Source: a virus. From it: DNA of 23,939 nt. The DNA lies in IMG/VR virus record IMGVR_UViG_3300030520_000110, positions 1-23,939 of that record; one strand, given 5' to 3'. The notes under the pieces are model-generated. The model was given only the letters and a program-made list of their open reading frames with translations, had not been told where the DNA came from and made no database searches. Shown piece after piece: positions 8,086 to 15,274 of the stretch (position 1 is the first letter of the stretch; the number at the start of each line of letters is the position of its first letter). The translations under genes and the position numbers were made by a program.

Positions 8086-8828
8086 CAGGTGAAGCCCATC
8101 GCTTGACCGTACGCGTTCGACTGAGCATTCGTCACGCTGGCCGCATTCATATTGCCGATATTACCAATCTGGCTTGGCGTGTAGAGGCTATTTCCGCCAC
8201 CGTTTCCGAATAGCTGGCTGTAGAGCAGCGCATTCGATGCCGAACCGGCAGCCCCCGTGAGGCCGCCTGAGAGCGCATTAGCGCTGCCAAGCGTGCCAGA
8301 GGCCAGAGCGTTACCGGTATTGGTAAGCGTGCCGGCCTGTGCATTGCCGCTGGCGATAGCATTGCCTGCAAGAGAGCCCGCAGCATTCGCCCCTGTGTTG
8401 GCGTATCCCTGCAACGCATTGATCGTAGTGCCCCAAGTATTTTGCGCCAGGCCGTTGTTGTATTGAGAAATGGCTGCCGCAAGCGGTCCTGCGGAGGCCC
8501 CGGACTTGGCCGCAAGCGCGTTCGTTGCTGCCATCGTTCCATATTGTGAGGCGAACTGAAATCCAGGGGTCTGCGATAGCAGCGCGTTTTGGTTGGCGCC
8601 CGGCGTAATGAGGCCCTGCAAGGTGGGCAAGACGCTCTGGCCGGCCGAAATAAACGGATTCAGCGCGTTCTGCGCGGTGCCGAACATGCTTTGCTGCTGG
8701 GCAAGCGCCTGTTGCTGTTCGGCAACCTGTTGCGAAGCAGCGCTCTTCGAAGCGCTGGATCCTATCAGTGCCGAACCGAGAGAACCGGCGGCGCCAACTC
8801 CTGCGGCGATTAGGGCTGTTGTCGGCAT
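8085..8828 (-). CDS. DNA transfer / ejection protein, P22 gp7-like
   Basis: A 247-residue protein rich in Ala, Gly, Asn, Gln and Ser, close to P22 gp7 (229). The N-terminus has a small-residue helix (LIAAGVGAAGSLGSALIGSS), followed by a Gln/Ala coiled region (QQVAEQQQALAQQQSMF). Residues 84-110 carry the pattern LSQTPGFQFASQYG, ATNALAAKSG, which matches the LxxTPGYQFxLxQG...AAxG signature common in podophage DNA-transfer proteins. After that come Gly/Asn/Ala repeats. Such proteins are packed in the virion and leave with the DNA to help it cross the cell envelope. It directly follows the homing endonuclease gene, whose stop abuts this start (TGAATG). Its own stop overlaps the next start as ATGA. 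It probably followed the GNAT-like gene directly before the endonuclease arrived. Confidence 0.8.
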   Translation of the reverse strand: MPTTALIAAGVGAAGSLGSALIGSSASKSAASQQVAEQQQALAQQQSMFGTAQNALNPFISAGQSVLPTLQGLITPGANQNALLSQTPGFQFASQYGTMAATNALAAKSGASAGPLAAAISQYNNGLAQNTWGTTINALQGYANTGANAAGSLAGNAIASGNAQAGTLTNTGNALASGTLGSANALSGGLTGAAGSASNALLYSQLFGNGGGNSLYTPSQIGNIGNMNAASVTNAQSNAYGQAMGFT

Positions 8829-9305
8829 TCAAGCATCCTCCGACATAAGAAGAATGCTATTTCCATTATGCCCAAGCTTTACGAGAGATATGGCCGCCTG
8901 TGAAACGCCGTAACGCTCCGCAAGATCGACCTGACGTTCCGTCGAAGCGCGTATTTCCAGCACTTCTGACGGTTTTAACTTGCAATCTTTCTTTCTGCGA
9001 TTTTTCGACCAAGAATCTATTTGGTTCTCTTTATTTGTTCCGATCGATAGATGCTTGGGATTAACGCAAGAGGGATTATCACATGAATGAAGAGTAACCA
9101 TCCCTTCAGGGACCGTTTCACCTCTATAAATCAGAAGGGATGCGCGATGTGCAAACCACGTCTTCTTACCCCAACTAAAACATCCATAGCCCTTTGGACT
9201 CAATCTGGCATTCCAATGCCAGCATTCGTCATCGCCACCTTTGACAAAGAAGTGCTCAAACTTCTCTTTTATTGGCAGTCCTTTTTTTGCACGGTGTTTT
9301 GTCAT
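8829..9305 (-). CDS. Free-standing HNH homing endonuclease
   Basis: A 158-residue protein of the HNH_3 type. Visible landmarks are CWHW (28-31), GYG (39-41), AHR (52-54), H73 with C75, CNxxCVNPxHL-like residues ending at N82-P83-H85-L86, and N94. The region around residues 124-145 (ERQVDLAERYGVSQAAISLV) looks like a helix-turn-helix that could bind DNA. Such enzymes cut an allele lacking them and spread by repair; they have no virion role. It sits between the GNAT-like and gp7-like genes, overlapping the first by ATGA and abutting the second. Its DNA is visibly more AT-rich than its neighbours: two 60-base lines count 22 and 27 GC. That supports recent arrival. All HNH residues appear present, so it is probably active. 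Confidence 0.92.
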   Translation of the reverse strand: MTKHRAKKGLPIKEKFEHFFVKGGDDECWHWNARLSPKGYGCFSWGKKTWFAHRASLLIYRGETVPEGMVTLHSCDNPSCVNPKHLSIGTNKENQIDSWSKNRRKKDCKLKPSEVLEIRASTERQVDLAERYGVSQAAISLVKLGHNGNSILLMSEDA

Positions 9306-10057
9306 CTGACTTGGATCACCTTAAATGAACTATCTTCGACAAGAAGCAGAGCCGACCCGATGTCAATTAACAGGGGAGATCTGCTCACCATAGATATGGT
9401 GGCGTATCCAGAAAATCTGGCAAAGCGATTGTAGAGAACGACCGCTTTTTCTGGCTGGCCTGCATAGATCATCTCAGCACAGGCCCCGACGTAGCGATCA
9501 TGGCATTCCTCGTCGGGATGTTTTTCATGGAGTGCTTTATGGCGTGCGAACTCTTCGTCAAGCCGTTGGTGAAAGGCGCGACCGCTTGCGACCAAACACG
9601 ATGCGCTCCGCACCCAATCCTCGTATTTCAGCGACCAATAGGACATATCGGCCGGCTCTGGCTCGATTGGCCATGACCCCTTGCGGGTGAATTCCAGTGT
9701 GGCTCCCACCATCTTGCAGAACGCTTCAGCAGCCTTGTTGAAGGCTGGAACGCGGGTCTGCAAAATCATGCAGTCGGTATGGGTGAACATCCAGCGATAG
9801 GCTTCGCGTGAAGCACGGATAGCATGTCGGCCTCGGTGATTTTCCAGAAACGAGGTATGGACATCATAGATTCCCGGCTCAGCCTGCGCGAAGATGATGC
9901 CGCCACCTTCCGACACTAGCAGCACATTGAGCGGGTTCGAGACGATCGCCGACATATCGATATCTGGCTTCATGCCCGGCAGTTTTATCGCCTCAAAAAC
10001 AGAACTGTCATTCAATATTGGGTTAATCTCTGACGCATCAAACGATCGGTGGATCAT
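9302..10057 (-). CDS. GNAT-like acetyltransferase-fold protein in the P22 gp14 position
   Basis: A 251-residue protein. I choose the ATG at 10057 because it overlaps the gp10-like stop as ATGA; an ATG further upstream (10123) would overlap by 70 bases. The first 130 residues resemble a GNAT fold: VLLVSEGGGIIFAQAEPGIY, then FLENHRGRHAIRASREAYRW, a motif-A-like stretch, then FCKMVGATLEFTRKGSW. The C-terminal part (CHDRYVGACAEMIYAGQPEK, VLYNRFARFSGYATISMVSR, SPLLIDIG) is a second module seen in phage proteins. In P22 the gene after gp10 and the gp26 needle is gp14, a small head-assembly protein, and GNAT-like proteins are often found in that position. Enzymatic activity is unproven: the acetyl-CoA loop is imperfect, so a structural role is equally possible. 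Confidence 0.72.
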   Translation of the reverse strand: MIHRSFDASEINPILNDSSVFEAIKLPGMKPDIDMSAIVSNPLNVLLVSEGGGIIFAQAEPGIYDVHTSFLENHRGRHAIRASREAYRWMFTHTDCMILQTRVPAFNKAAEAFCKMVGATLEFTRKGSWPIEPEPADMSYWSLKYEDWVRSASCLVASGRAFHQRLDEEFARHKALHEKHPDEECHDRYVGACAEMIYAGQPEKAVVLYNRFARFSGYATISMVSRSPLLIDIGSALLLVEDSSFKVIQVR

Positions 10058-11658
10058 GCGGCATGCACGATTGGAGGGTCGAGGAACGCTTGATTTAAAC
10101 CCGTCGTCATCCCTGCGACCCAACTAAGCTCAAACACAAAATCTCTGCCTTGTCCTAACCCGCGCCACCGCAACATCGATCTATAATGTCCAGCACTCGC
10201 TAATTGTTTGGTGCGGTAATTTCCGAACGTCTCGCCGCCATCTTTTGACACACGTAGCGAGACCTGCGGAGGGAGTGCGACCGCTTGCGGCCCCCAAGAT
10301 AGATTTTTGCCTAACGTCGGAACGCCGCTCGATACCTCGGTCCATCCTGATCCTGGAACAGGCGTTACCGTGATGCCGACCGGCGACTGCGTACCAAATC
10401 CAGAACTGAATGCTCCAGAAATTTGCGGGACTTCTGCCGATCCTGCCAATGTCCCAGTTGCCATATCAGCCGTGAAACACGGTAGCGTAACCATGTGCAT
10501 TTCATTGACGACATGCGGGAACGATCGAATGCAGGAAATCGGCTGCCCGTTATCCGTCGCGTAGTTCGGGTCGAGTGCGTAAATCTGGCCGGTCTGCCAG
10601 TCCATGCCGACGTTGGTATCGTAGGCGAAAGCATGGAACGCAACACGCTCTCGGTTTAACTTACCGTTCTTGTCGGTATAGGCTCGCTCATGCCATTGAC
10701 TAGTAGCACGATCAAATCCCCACGACTTATTAGCCGAGGGGAAGTGGATCACAACGAAGCTATGGCCACCCTGCTGGTAGGTGTAGCAGATCGCATCGGT
10801 CAAAGTGGGATAGGTCAGCCACTCGTCTTCCAGCGCGTAGGTCGAGACGCGCTTGGCCCCATAACCCTCGATCATCAGGAAGATAGCGCGTCCATCCTTA
10901 TCCTGCGATAGAAAGAATGCGTTAACATCGATCGTGCAGACTGAATAAGGGGCGATTGTCCCGTGTGGAACGATCTGGCCAAATACTTCCTCGAAAGGAA
11001 AGATCGGATCTCCCGCGTCGAACCACGGCTCTGATGTCATTGTTCCGATCAGCCAAAGCGTGCGCTGGCATGCGATCAGTGTTTGAATCGGATCGCCAAA
11101 TGTTCCTTTCGAAGCCTGGTCGAGCGCGTTGAACGCTACCTGCTCGGATAGCGACACATACCAGTTGTTAGTCGCTATCTGATTGAAGCTAAAAACCGTA
11201 TCGAAGAACTGTGTCCGCGTCGCGCCAGTAAACAATCCCGTCGTATCGACGATCTGCGTCATCTGACGCGAGGTCATGTTGATCTGGTAGCCTAGCGGGC
11301 TGTTATCGACGAGGACGATTTCATTACCGTTCGACTGGCCGTTATCGTCCATCGATACCGGAGTGGACTGGTTTTGAATCTGTCCTAGCTCGGTGAACTG
11401 CCAATTCGGGTTGATGTAATAAACGTTGGGACCAACCACCCCGTATAGATCACCATTGGAAACTCGAAATACTCCGCGGCCCCTCCCCGGCACCGGAGGA
11501 GCGCCGAGAGGTCTATTTCCCGGTCTCACATAATGGGTGAATGGCGATTCCGGATCTGCCTCTTCCGGATTATTCTCGCAAAACACATTCACCGAGCGCT
11601 GCGCATTGGCAATTAGTGACCGATTTTGATATGCTCCGGAATTGAGCGGGATTTTCAT
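10054..11658 (-). CDS. Tail hub / packaged-DNA stabilisation protein, P22 gp10-like
   Basis: A 534-residue protein, somewhat longer than P22 gp10 (472). It begins with MKIPLNSGAYQNRSLIANAQ and RSVNVFCENNPEEADPE, then a loop with TxYxRPGNRPLG. This matches the gp10 family opening, where a short strand is followed by RSVNxxxExN and a PTPG-type turn. The body is beta-rich with repeated aromatic blades (LYGVVGPNVYYI, NNWYVSLS, LWLIGTMTSEPWFDAG, WGFDRATSQWHERAY, YALDPNYATDNGQPI), consistent with a beta-propeller hub. In P22 gp10 binds gp4 below the portal and holds the tailspikes. Here it is separated from the gp4-like gene by the four-gene A-B-A-B cassette. It overlaps both neighbours by ATGA. 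Confidence 0.85.
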   Translation of the reverse strand: MKIPLNSGAYQNRSLIANAQRSVNVFCENNPEEADPESPFTHYVRPGNRPLGAPPVPGRGRGVFRVSNGDLYGVVGPNVYYINPNWQFTELGQIQNQSTPVSMDDNGQSNGNEIVLVDNSPLGYQINMTSRQMTQIVDTTGLFTGATRTQFFDTVFSFNQIATNNWYVSLSEQVAFNALDQASKGTFGDPIQTLIACQRTLWLIGTMTSEPWFDAGDPIFPFEEVFGQIVPHGTIAPYSVCTIDVNAFFLSQDKDGRAIFLMIEGYGAKRVSTYALEDEWLTYPTLTDAICYTYQQGGHSFVVIHFPSANKSWGFDRATSQWHERAYTDKNGKLNRERVAFHAFAYDTNVGMDWQTGQIYALDPNYATDNGQPISCIRSFPHVVNEMHMVTLPCFTADMATGTLAGSAEVPQISGAFSSGFGTQSPVGITVTPVPGSGWTEVSSGVPTLGKNLSWGPQAVALPPQVSLRVSKDGGETFGNYRTKQLASAGHYRSMLRWRGLGQGRDFVFELSWVAGMTTGLNQAFLDPPIVHAA

Positions 11659-12080
11659 GAGCGGATTTGCGTCGCCGAGAAGAAGCCAAACGTGATGCGA
11701 GATCCAGGCCCTAGCGAATAGGGCTGGTTCAAACCGAGGGCATCGATCTGCAGGCCGGGCGGTGGATAGACTTTAAGAGCGTTGGCACCCTGATTGGCCA
11801 CAAGCTGCGACTGCCCAACGCCATATGCCGATAGCAATACGCCCGTACCAGCGACAACAGTATCGACTTCATTCCATTGATCACTGAGTTGCAGCGCCGT
11901 GGCCTGATTGGTGCCGGTCGCTTCTAGACCATCGCCTACCGTTGCAGTAGCTTGGTTCGTGTTGGCTTGGTTGATGACGCTGAGCAGATATTGATAACCA
12001 CTGCTCGACAGATTCCCCGTAGCCGGGTCTACAAATGGTTCCTGCGGGGGCGGAAGGTTGTTGCCGGTCGTCTGGGCCAT
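11655..12080 (-). CDS. Cassette protein B2: GTNQAT-domain protein without signal peptide
   Basis: A 141-residue protein. The N-terminus (NNLPPPQEPFVDPATGNLSS, then YQYLLSVINQ) matches the PfvDpxTGxxxxxxxxfLxxLxxx opening of many small phage structural proteins. Residues 51-137 are a beta-rich domain starting GLEATGTNQATALQLSD and containing EVDTV, a TGVLL strand, ANALKVYPPPG and a Phe-rich end (ITFGFF). The same domain, with GTNQAT at identical residue positions, occurs in the protein at 12283-12729, so the two are paralogs. It overlaps the A2 gene by ATGA at 12080 and the gp10-like gene by ATGA at 11655. No signal peptide is present. A tail-associated knob is possible; the function is unknown. 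Confidence 0.8.
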   Translation of the reverse strand: MAQTTGNNLPPPQEPFVDPATGNLSSSGYQYLLSVINQANTNQATATVGDGLEATGTNQATALQLSDQWNEVDTVVAGTGVLLSAYGVGQSQLVANQGANALKVYPPPGLQIDALGLNQPYSLGPGSRITFGFFSATQIRS

Positions 12081-12283
12081 CAGGCAACGTCTTCCGGATT
12101 TTCCCAGATGATCGACAGATGTCGTTTCGAGGCCTCAGCCAACGCTTCCCGGGATGTCATATGCGCGTTTCGCGGCGCGTTTTCCGATTTTGGCTTGAGC
12201 GACGTATAAAATACTAAGCCATCCTTCCAGCCGTAGATTGCCTTGCGAACCTTCCGAAGGTGGGAACTACGGCTGATTGGCAT
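12080..12283 (-). CDS. Cassette protein A2: small YGW protein
   Basis: A 67-residue basic protein (MPISRSSHLRKVRKAIYGWK...). It is not recognised, but it resembles the 64-residue A1 protein at 12732-12926: both have YGW (17-19 here), a basic/Pro-rich middle, a short helix rich in Ala/Glu, and a final hydrophobic-Trp-x-(x)-Pro motif (SIIWENP here). The distance from the YGW tryptophan to the last tryptophan is 41 residues here and 42 in A1. It starts with TAATG overlap to B1 and ends with ATGA overlap to B2, which argues strongly that it is translated. No signal peptide or membrane helix is present. It may be a chaperone or partner of the B protein encoded next to it. Confidence 0.75.
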   Translation of the reverse strand: MPISRSSHLRKVRKAIYGWKDGLVFYTSLKPKSENAPRNAHMTSREALAEASKRHLSIIWENPEDVA

Positions 12284-12729
12284 TAGTTCGAATACCAGAC
12301 GCCTGTTTTGCCGCTCGTAAAGCCCTGTGCCGTATTCGCATTCAGCGTATAGCTGGTCGTGTTGTTGATTTTATCCTGCGCTCCCAGCGAATTATTATTG
12401 ATCGCAGGATATATTGTGATGTTGTTAGCGGTATTGTTGATCACGGTAATCGTCATGCCGGCAAGGGCAAACGGCAATGCCGCGCCAGTGCTCGCGCTTG
12501 AGGTGTCAACCTCAAGGAACGAAACCAGATCTGCAAGCTGAAGAGAAGTCGCCTGGTTAGTTCCGATCGCGGTCAGGCCATTCTGGAAGGTAAAATTATG
12601 GCCCTGGGTGATTCCGTTGATGAAATCACCATCCATCTCCTGGAAACCAGTATGAGGGATGATGCCGATCGCGGCATAGCCCATCGAAGCAAACAAAAGC
12701 ATGAACCCAGCAATGAGAAGCCGACGCAT
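12283..12729 (-). CDS. Cassette protein B1: GTNQAT-domain protein with Sec signal peptide
   Basis: A 148-residue protein starting at 12729. The ATG at 12777 also reads open but would overlap the A1 gene by 46 bases. At 12729 the protein begins with a clear signal peptide (MRRLLIAGFMLLFASMGYA|A), and AAGGA lies 8 bases upstream. After cleavage the mature protein is a beta-rich domain: GLTAIGTNQATSLQLAD (51-67), FLEVDTSS, ALPFALAGMTITVINN, ANNITIYPAINN and a C-terminal TGVWYSN. It is a paralog of B2 (11655-12080), with GTNQAT at the same residue numbers, but B2 has a different, non-secreted N-terminus. It is separated from A1 by two bases and overlaps A2 by TAATG. Export to the periplasm is predicted. 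Its role is unknown. Confidence 0.8.
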   Translation of the reverse strand: MRRLLIAGFMLLFASMGYAAIGIIPHTGFQEMDGDFINGITQGHNFTFQNGLTAIGTNQATSLQLADLVSFLEVDTSSASTGAALPFALAGMTITVINNTANNITIYPAINNNSLGAQDKINNTTSYTLNANTAQGFTSGKTGVWYSN

Positions 12730-12731
12730 CG

Positions 12732-12926
12732 TTATAATCCTTTCTCGGATTGGTCTTTTGTGAGTTTTGGAATCCACATGATGTCGGCGCGCTGGCGCTT
12801 AAGCATGTCGTGCACTTCGGCCATTGTCTCTAGGCATACTGCCGGACGAATGGGAGAATCTGGTGGGTAACGGCTGACTAGATAGCCGCGGTGATTGTGC
12901 CAGCCATAGAGCAGTCTACGGGCCAT
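12732..12926 (-). CDS. Cassette protein A1: small YGW protein
   Basis: A 64-residue basic protein (MARRLLYGWHNHRGYLVSRY...). YGW is at residues 7-9, then PPDSPIRPAV, a helical stretch (ETMAEVHDMLKRQRAD) and IMWIP at 49-53. It matches A2 (12080-12283) in motif order and spacing. Its start overlaps the stop of the gp4-like gene as TAATG at 12926-12928, and the next gene begins two bases after its stop. No signal peptide or membrane helix is present. The family is not recognised. The repeated pairing of an A gene followed by a B gene suggests that A and B proteins act together. Confidence 0.75.
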   Translation of the reverse strand: MARRLLYGWHNHRGYLVSRYPPDSPIRPAVCLETMAEVHDMLKRQRADIMWIPKLTKDQSEKGL

Positions 12927-13702
12927 TAGTAAGAATCGGAACGGTAATTGTACGTGCTGCCATTTCTCGTGAGCTCGCGCGGATAACGAAGAGTCGGAAT
13001 TTGCGCGTTCGCCTTTCGAATGATGTTCTTGCCCTGCGCTGCCAGAATATTCAGGTCAGGATCGCGCGGCATCTGGAATGCGACCTTGAACCGGCGCGCG
13101 AGACACCATTCTAGGGCGGCGCCGTATTCCGGTGGAAACATCATCGTCGCTTGCAGATTTGGAAACTGCTGCAAGACCTGTTTGTAAAGAAAATGAATCT
13201 CATAGATTCCGGCTTGCGGGATCGGCCATGGCTTTAGCCATCCGATCGGCCAACCTGGATCATAGAAAACAGCGGACGAAAACGTTCCCAGCGTCTTGAG
13301 CCTGATCGCCGCGTAGTCCTCATGAGCATCGATCACTTCAAGAGGCCAGTCGAACGGCTGCGTACCGGCGTTAGGAGCCGGAGAGCCGTTGTTCACGACC
13401 TGGCGCAAGAATGCGAATTCAAGGCGATCGGGGCGCGGGTTGATGTTGTAGTTCTGGCCTGCCCCTACGGTATAGGTCTGCGCTCCGGTTGACAGGAATC
13501 CAACATCCTCCAGCCGAAACACCATGTAACGTTCGTGCTGCCATTGCGCGATCATGCGGTTGGCGATCGTGAACGCCTTGTTGATGACGGCAGGCTCGAT
13601 ACTCTCATCAAGCCCGACGACGCCAGCCGTTACCAAGGCATCGGTCAGCAGCGCCCCTACATTGGTAGGTAGAGGAAGCTGCTGAGCCGGAGCGTTGGCC
13701 AT
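12926..13702 (-). CDS. Head-completion / tail accessory factor, P22 gp4-like
   Basis: A 258-residue protein, longer than P22 gp4 (166). The first 60 residues are a helical region with TNVGALLTDALVTAGVVG, then IEPAVINKAFTIANRMIAQW, the ALxxLNxMLxxW-type pattern of gp4 and related head-completion adaptors. A beta-rich insert follows (LSTGAQTYTVGAGQNYNINP), and a C-terminal helical stretch with FPPEYGAALEWCLARRF. gp4 docks under the portal after packaging and keeps DNA inside. The start abuts the previous stop exactly (TAAATG) and its stop overlaps A1 as TAATG. The gene lies between the coat block and the cassette, as expected for gp4. The extra length is mostly the middle insert and the Arg/Tyr-rich C-terminal tail (RNGSTYNYRSDSY). 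Confidence 0.85.
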   Translation of the reverse strand: MANAPAQQLPLPTNVGALLTDALVTAGVVGLDESIEPAVINKAFTIANRMIAQWQHERYMVFRLEDVGFLSTGAQTYTVGAGQNYNINPRPDRLEFAFLRQVVNNGSPAPNAGTQPFDWPLEVIDAHEDYAAIRLKTLGTFSSAVFYDPGWPIGWLKPWPIPQAGIYEIHFLYKQVLQQFPNLQATMMFPPEYGAALEWCLARRFKVAFQMPRDPDLNILAAQGKNIIRKANAQIPTLRYPRELTRNGSTYNYRSDSY

Positions 13703-14503
13703 TTACAGGCCGAGCTCTTTCTTGATGCGGTCGTTGCCCCAGCGCTTGTCGATCTTGACTTCGTTTTTCTCGGCCAATTCGATTAACGCGGCCCGCTCGA
13801 TGTCACTTTCGACGTGAACAACGATTGCCCCATCGCCAAGACGATCCTCCCCAGTAATCACGTCACCCTCTTTAATCTCCCCTTCGATCGGGGTTACCTT
13901 GAGGGGCGCGGCTTCAACCGGCTTCTGAGCCTGGGTTGCAGCCATAACCGCCGCAACAACCGCCGCAATAGCTGTCGCATCAATGCCGCCAGAGCCAGTT
14001 TCCTTGGACGCAAGAGCCTGCGCGACCACTTCTGCGAGACGTTGCGTTTCCGACTTAACCGGCAGGGATTTTCCTGTCATGTCGATCAGACGTATCCACT
14101 TATGGCTGGACTGATCAAATTTGGCAGGAGTCCAGCCAAGGCCTAACTCGGCGCGCTCTTGATCGGTCTTGATGGTCTTTCGACCCAGTACGTCATGGTC
14201 CCATACGGGGATGAACGGCGTCCAAGACGACCCTAGTGCGATCGCCTCTTCCCTGGTTTTGACGTGTTTCTCACCAAGCTTAAGGTGATAGACCAGGGCC
14301 GGGAACGGCGTATAGCGATACGGCCGGAAATATTTGCCGTAGTGCTTATGTTTCTTGAACGCCGCATAGTCGTTAATGCGGGGGGGCTCGATATCGGGCT
14401 GCCACTCCTCGCCGGCTGGCACGTCATTGGCCCACGTGCCTGGCGTCCAGTTATTAGCCGACTGGCCCTCGCCGGCAATCTCAGGATCTAAATATTCAAC
14501 CAT
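13703..14503 (-). CDS. Coat-adjacent protein with two EEAxxLGxxWTP repeats and LEM/SAP-like end
   Basis: A 266-residue protein. Residues 80-96 (HVKTREEAIALGSSWTP) and 110-126 (TIKTDQERAELGLGWTP) are two copies of a short motif known from many phage proteins near coat genes, where it reads like VxSxEEExALGxGWxxxP. A third, weaker copy may start near 135. Residues 172-195 are an Ala-rich helix. The last 32 residues (IERAALIELAEKNEVKIDKR followed by WGNDRIKKEL) resemble a short HeH/LEM/SAP-like helical domain. GGAG lies 9 bases before the ATG, within the end of the preceding gene. It has no signal peptide. A virion-associated role, perhaps decoration or DNA contact, is inferred from place and motifs. 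Confidence 0.75.
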   Translation of the reverse strand: MVEYLDPEIAGEGQSANNWTPGTWANDVPAGEEWQPDIEPPRINDYAAFKKHKHYGKYFRPYRYTPFPALVYHLKLGEKHVKTREEAIALGSSWTPFIPVWDHDVLGRKTIKTDQERAELGLGWTPAKFDQSSHKWIRLIDMTGKSLPVKSETQRLAEVVAQALASKETGSGGIDATAIAAVVAAVMAATQAQKPVEAAPLKVTPIEGEIKEGDVITGEDRLGDGAIVVHVESDIERAALIELAEKNEVKIDKRWGNDRIKKELGL

Positions 14504-14507
14504 GATT

Positions 14508-15260
14508 TTATACTCCGGACTTTACGGGGGTGGTGGGCTGGAACGGATTATTAGCCCCCAAGATGGTGTTATGATCCGTAGAGTCCTGCGGTTCCAGTTC
14601 AGGCTCGTCCACCTTTTTCGGCTCGTTCTTCAGCGCCTCGACCTGCTTGCGCTGCTCTTCGAGATCTTTCTCGGCCTGGACAACCGCTGCTTCACGGCGC
14701 TCCTTAATAATCTCGACCAAACGCCGTTCACGATGCTCGGCCTTGATGATCGCCATTTCGCGCTCATAGATACGTTCCGCCTCGGCCTTCTCGGAAGCAT
14801 CAACGGGCATAACATCCTTATGATCGTCCGAATGCTCGCCCATCGCACGCCCTTCCTCGTCCTTGTCGTGGACAAGAACTGTGATAGCGCCGTCATGGCG
14901 CCGAACATGATGCTCAAAGCCGGGAACGCTGACGACTGAATCGCGAGGAACGATCAGGCTGTCGCCATCCTTTTTCAGTTTGGATTTCTCAGCCTTTTTC
15001 TCGCCTTCGACTTCTTCACTGTCGGGCTGGCGAATGCTCACATGAGATTCATGCGGCGTGACCCATCGCGGATATTCCGCGCCGAGTTCAGGATGTGGGA
15101 TAGCCGGTACCTGCTCGATGCCGACCAGACGACCGGTCTCAGCGTCTCGCATCAGACCATCGTGCGCGCCCAAAGGGGTTTCCGGCTGATCGATATCAAG
15201 CAGCCGGCCATATTGCGGGTGGCGACGAAGCGTCGGATTCGGGTTGTCAATGTTAGCCAT
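14508..15260 (-). CDS. Coat-adjacent coiled-coil protein
   Basis: A 250-residue acidic and charged protein starting just after the coat gene (14-base gap). AAGGAG lies 8 bases before the ATG. Residues 1-70 contain HPQYGRLLDIDQPETPLGAH and an HPELGAEYPRWVTP segment, reminiscent of the HPExP opening of the same phage motif family as its downstream neighbour. Residues about 82-102 are Lys/Glu-rich. Residues 157-213 form a long predicted coiled coil (ERIYEREMAIIKAEHRERR, EKDLEEQRKQVEALKNEP). The tail is Pro/Asp-rich. No P22 homolog is known to me in this place. It may be a head decoration or an assembly protein. Confidence 0.7.
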   Translation of the reverse strand: MANIDNPNPTLRRHPQYGRLLDIDQPETPLGAHDGLMRDAETGRLVGIEQVPAIPHPELGAEYPRWVTPHESHVSIRQPDSEEVEGEKKAEKSKLKKDGDSLIVPRDSVVSVPGFEHHVRRHDGAITVLVHDKDEEGRAMGEHSDDHKDVMPVDASEKAEAERIYEREMAIIKAEHRERRLVEIIKERREAAVVQAEKDLEEQRKQVEALKNEPKKVDEPELEPQDSTDHNTILGANNPFQPTTPVKSGV

Positions 15261-15274
15261 AGTTCATGCTCCTT

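Larger units (their letters stand above)
11655..12926 (-). repeat. Tandem A-B-A-B paralogous gene cassette
   Basis: Four genes between the gp4-like and gp10-like genes form two copies of a two-gene unit: A1 (12732-12926) with B1 (12283-12729), and A2 (12080-12283) with B2 (11655-12080). A proteins share the YGW and W-P motifs at matched spacing. B proteins share the GTNQATxLQLxD domain at the same residue numbers. Similarity is visible in protein but not in DNA, so the duplication is old or came from two sources. P22 has no genes between gp4 and gp10. Confidence 0.65.

Noticed and set aside
10058-10123. Upstream ATG for the GNAT-like protein (22 extra residues)
   Set aside because: It overlaps gp10 by 70 bases, whereas the ATG at 10057 gives the ATGA junction.
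12730-12777. Upstream ATG for protein B1 (16 extra residues)
   Set aside because: It would bury the signal peptide behind a basic stretch and overlap the A1 gene. The ATG at 12729 has AAGGA 8 bases before it.
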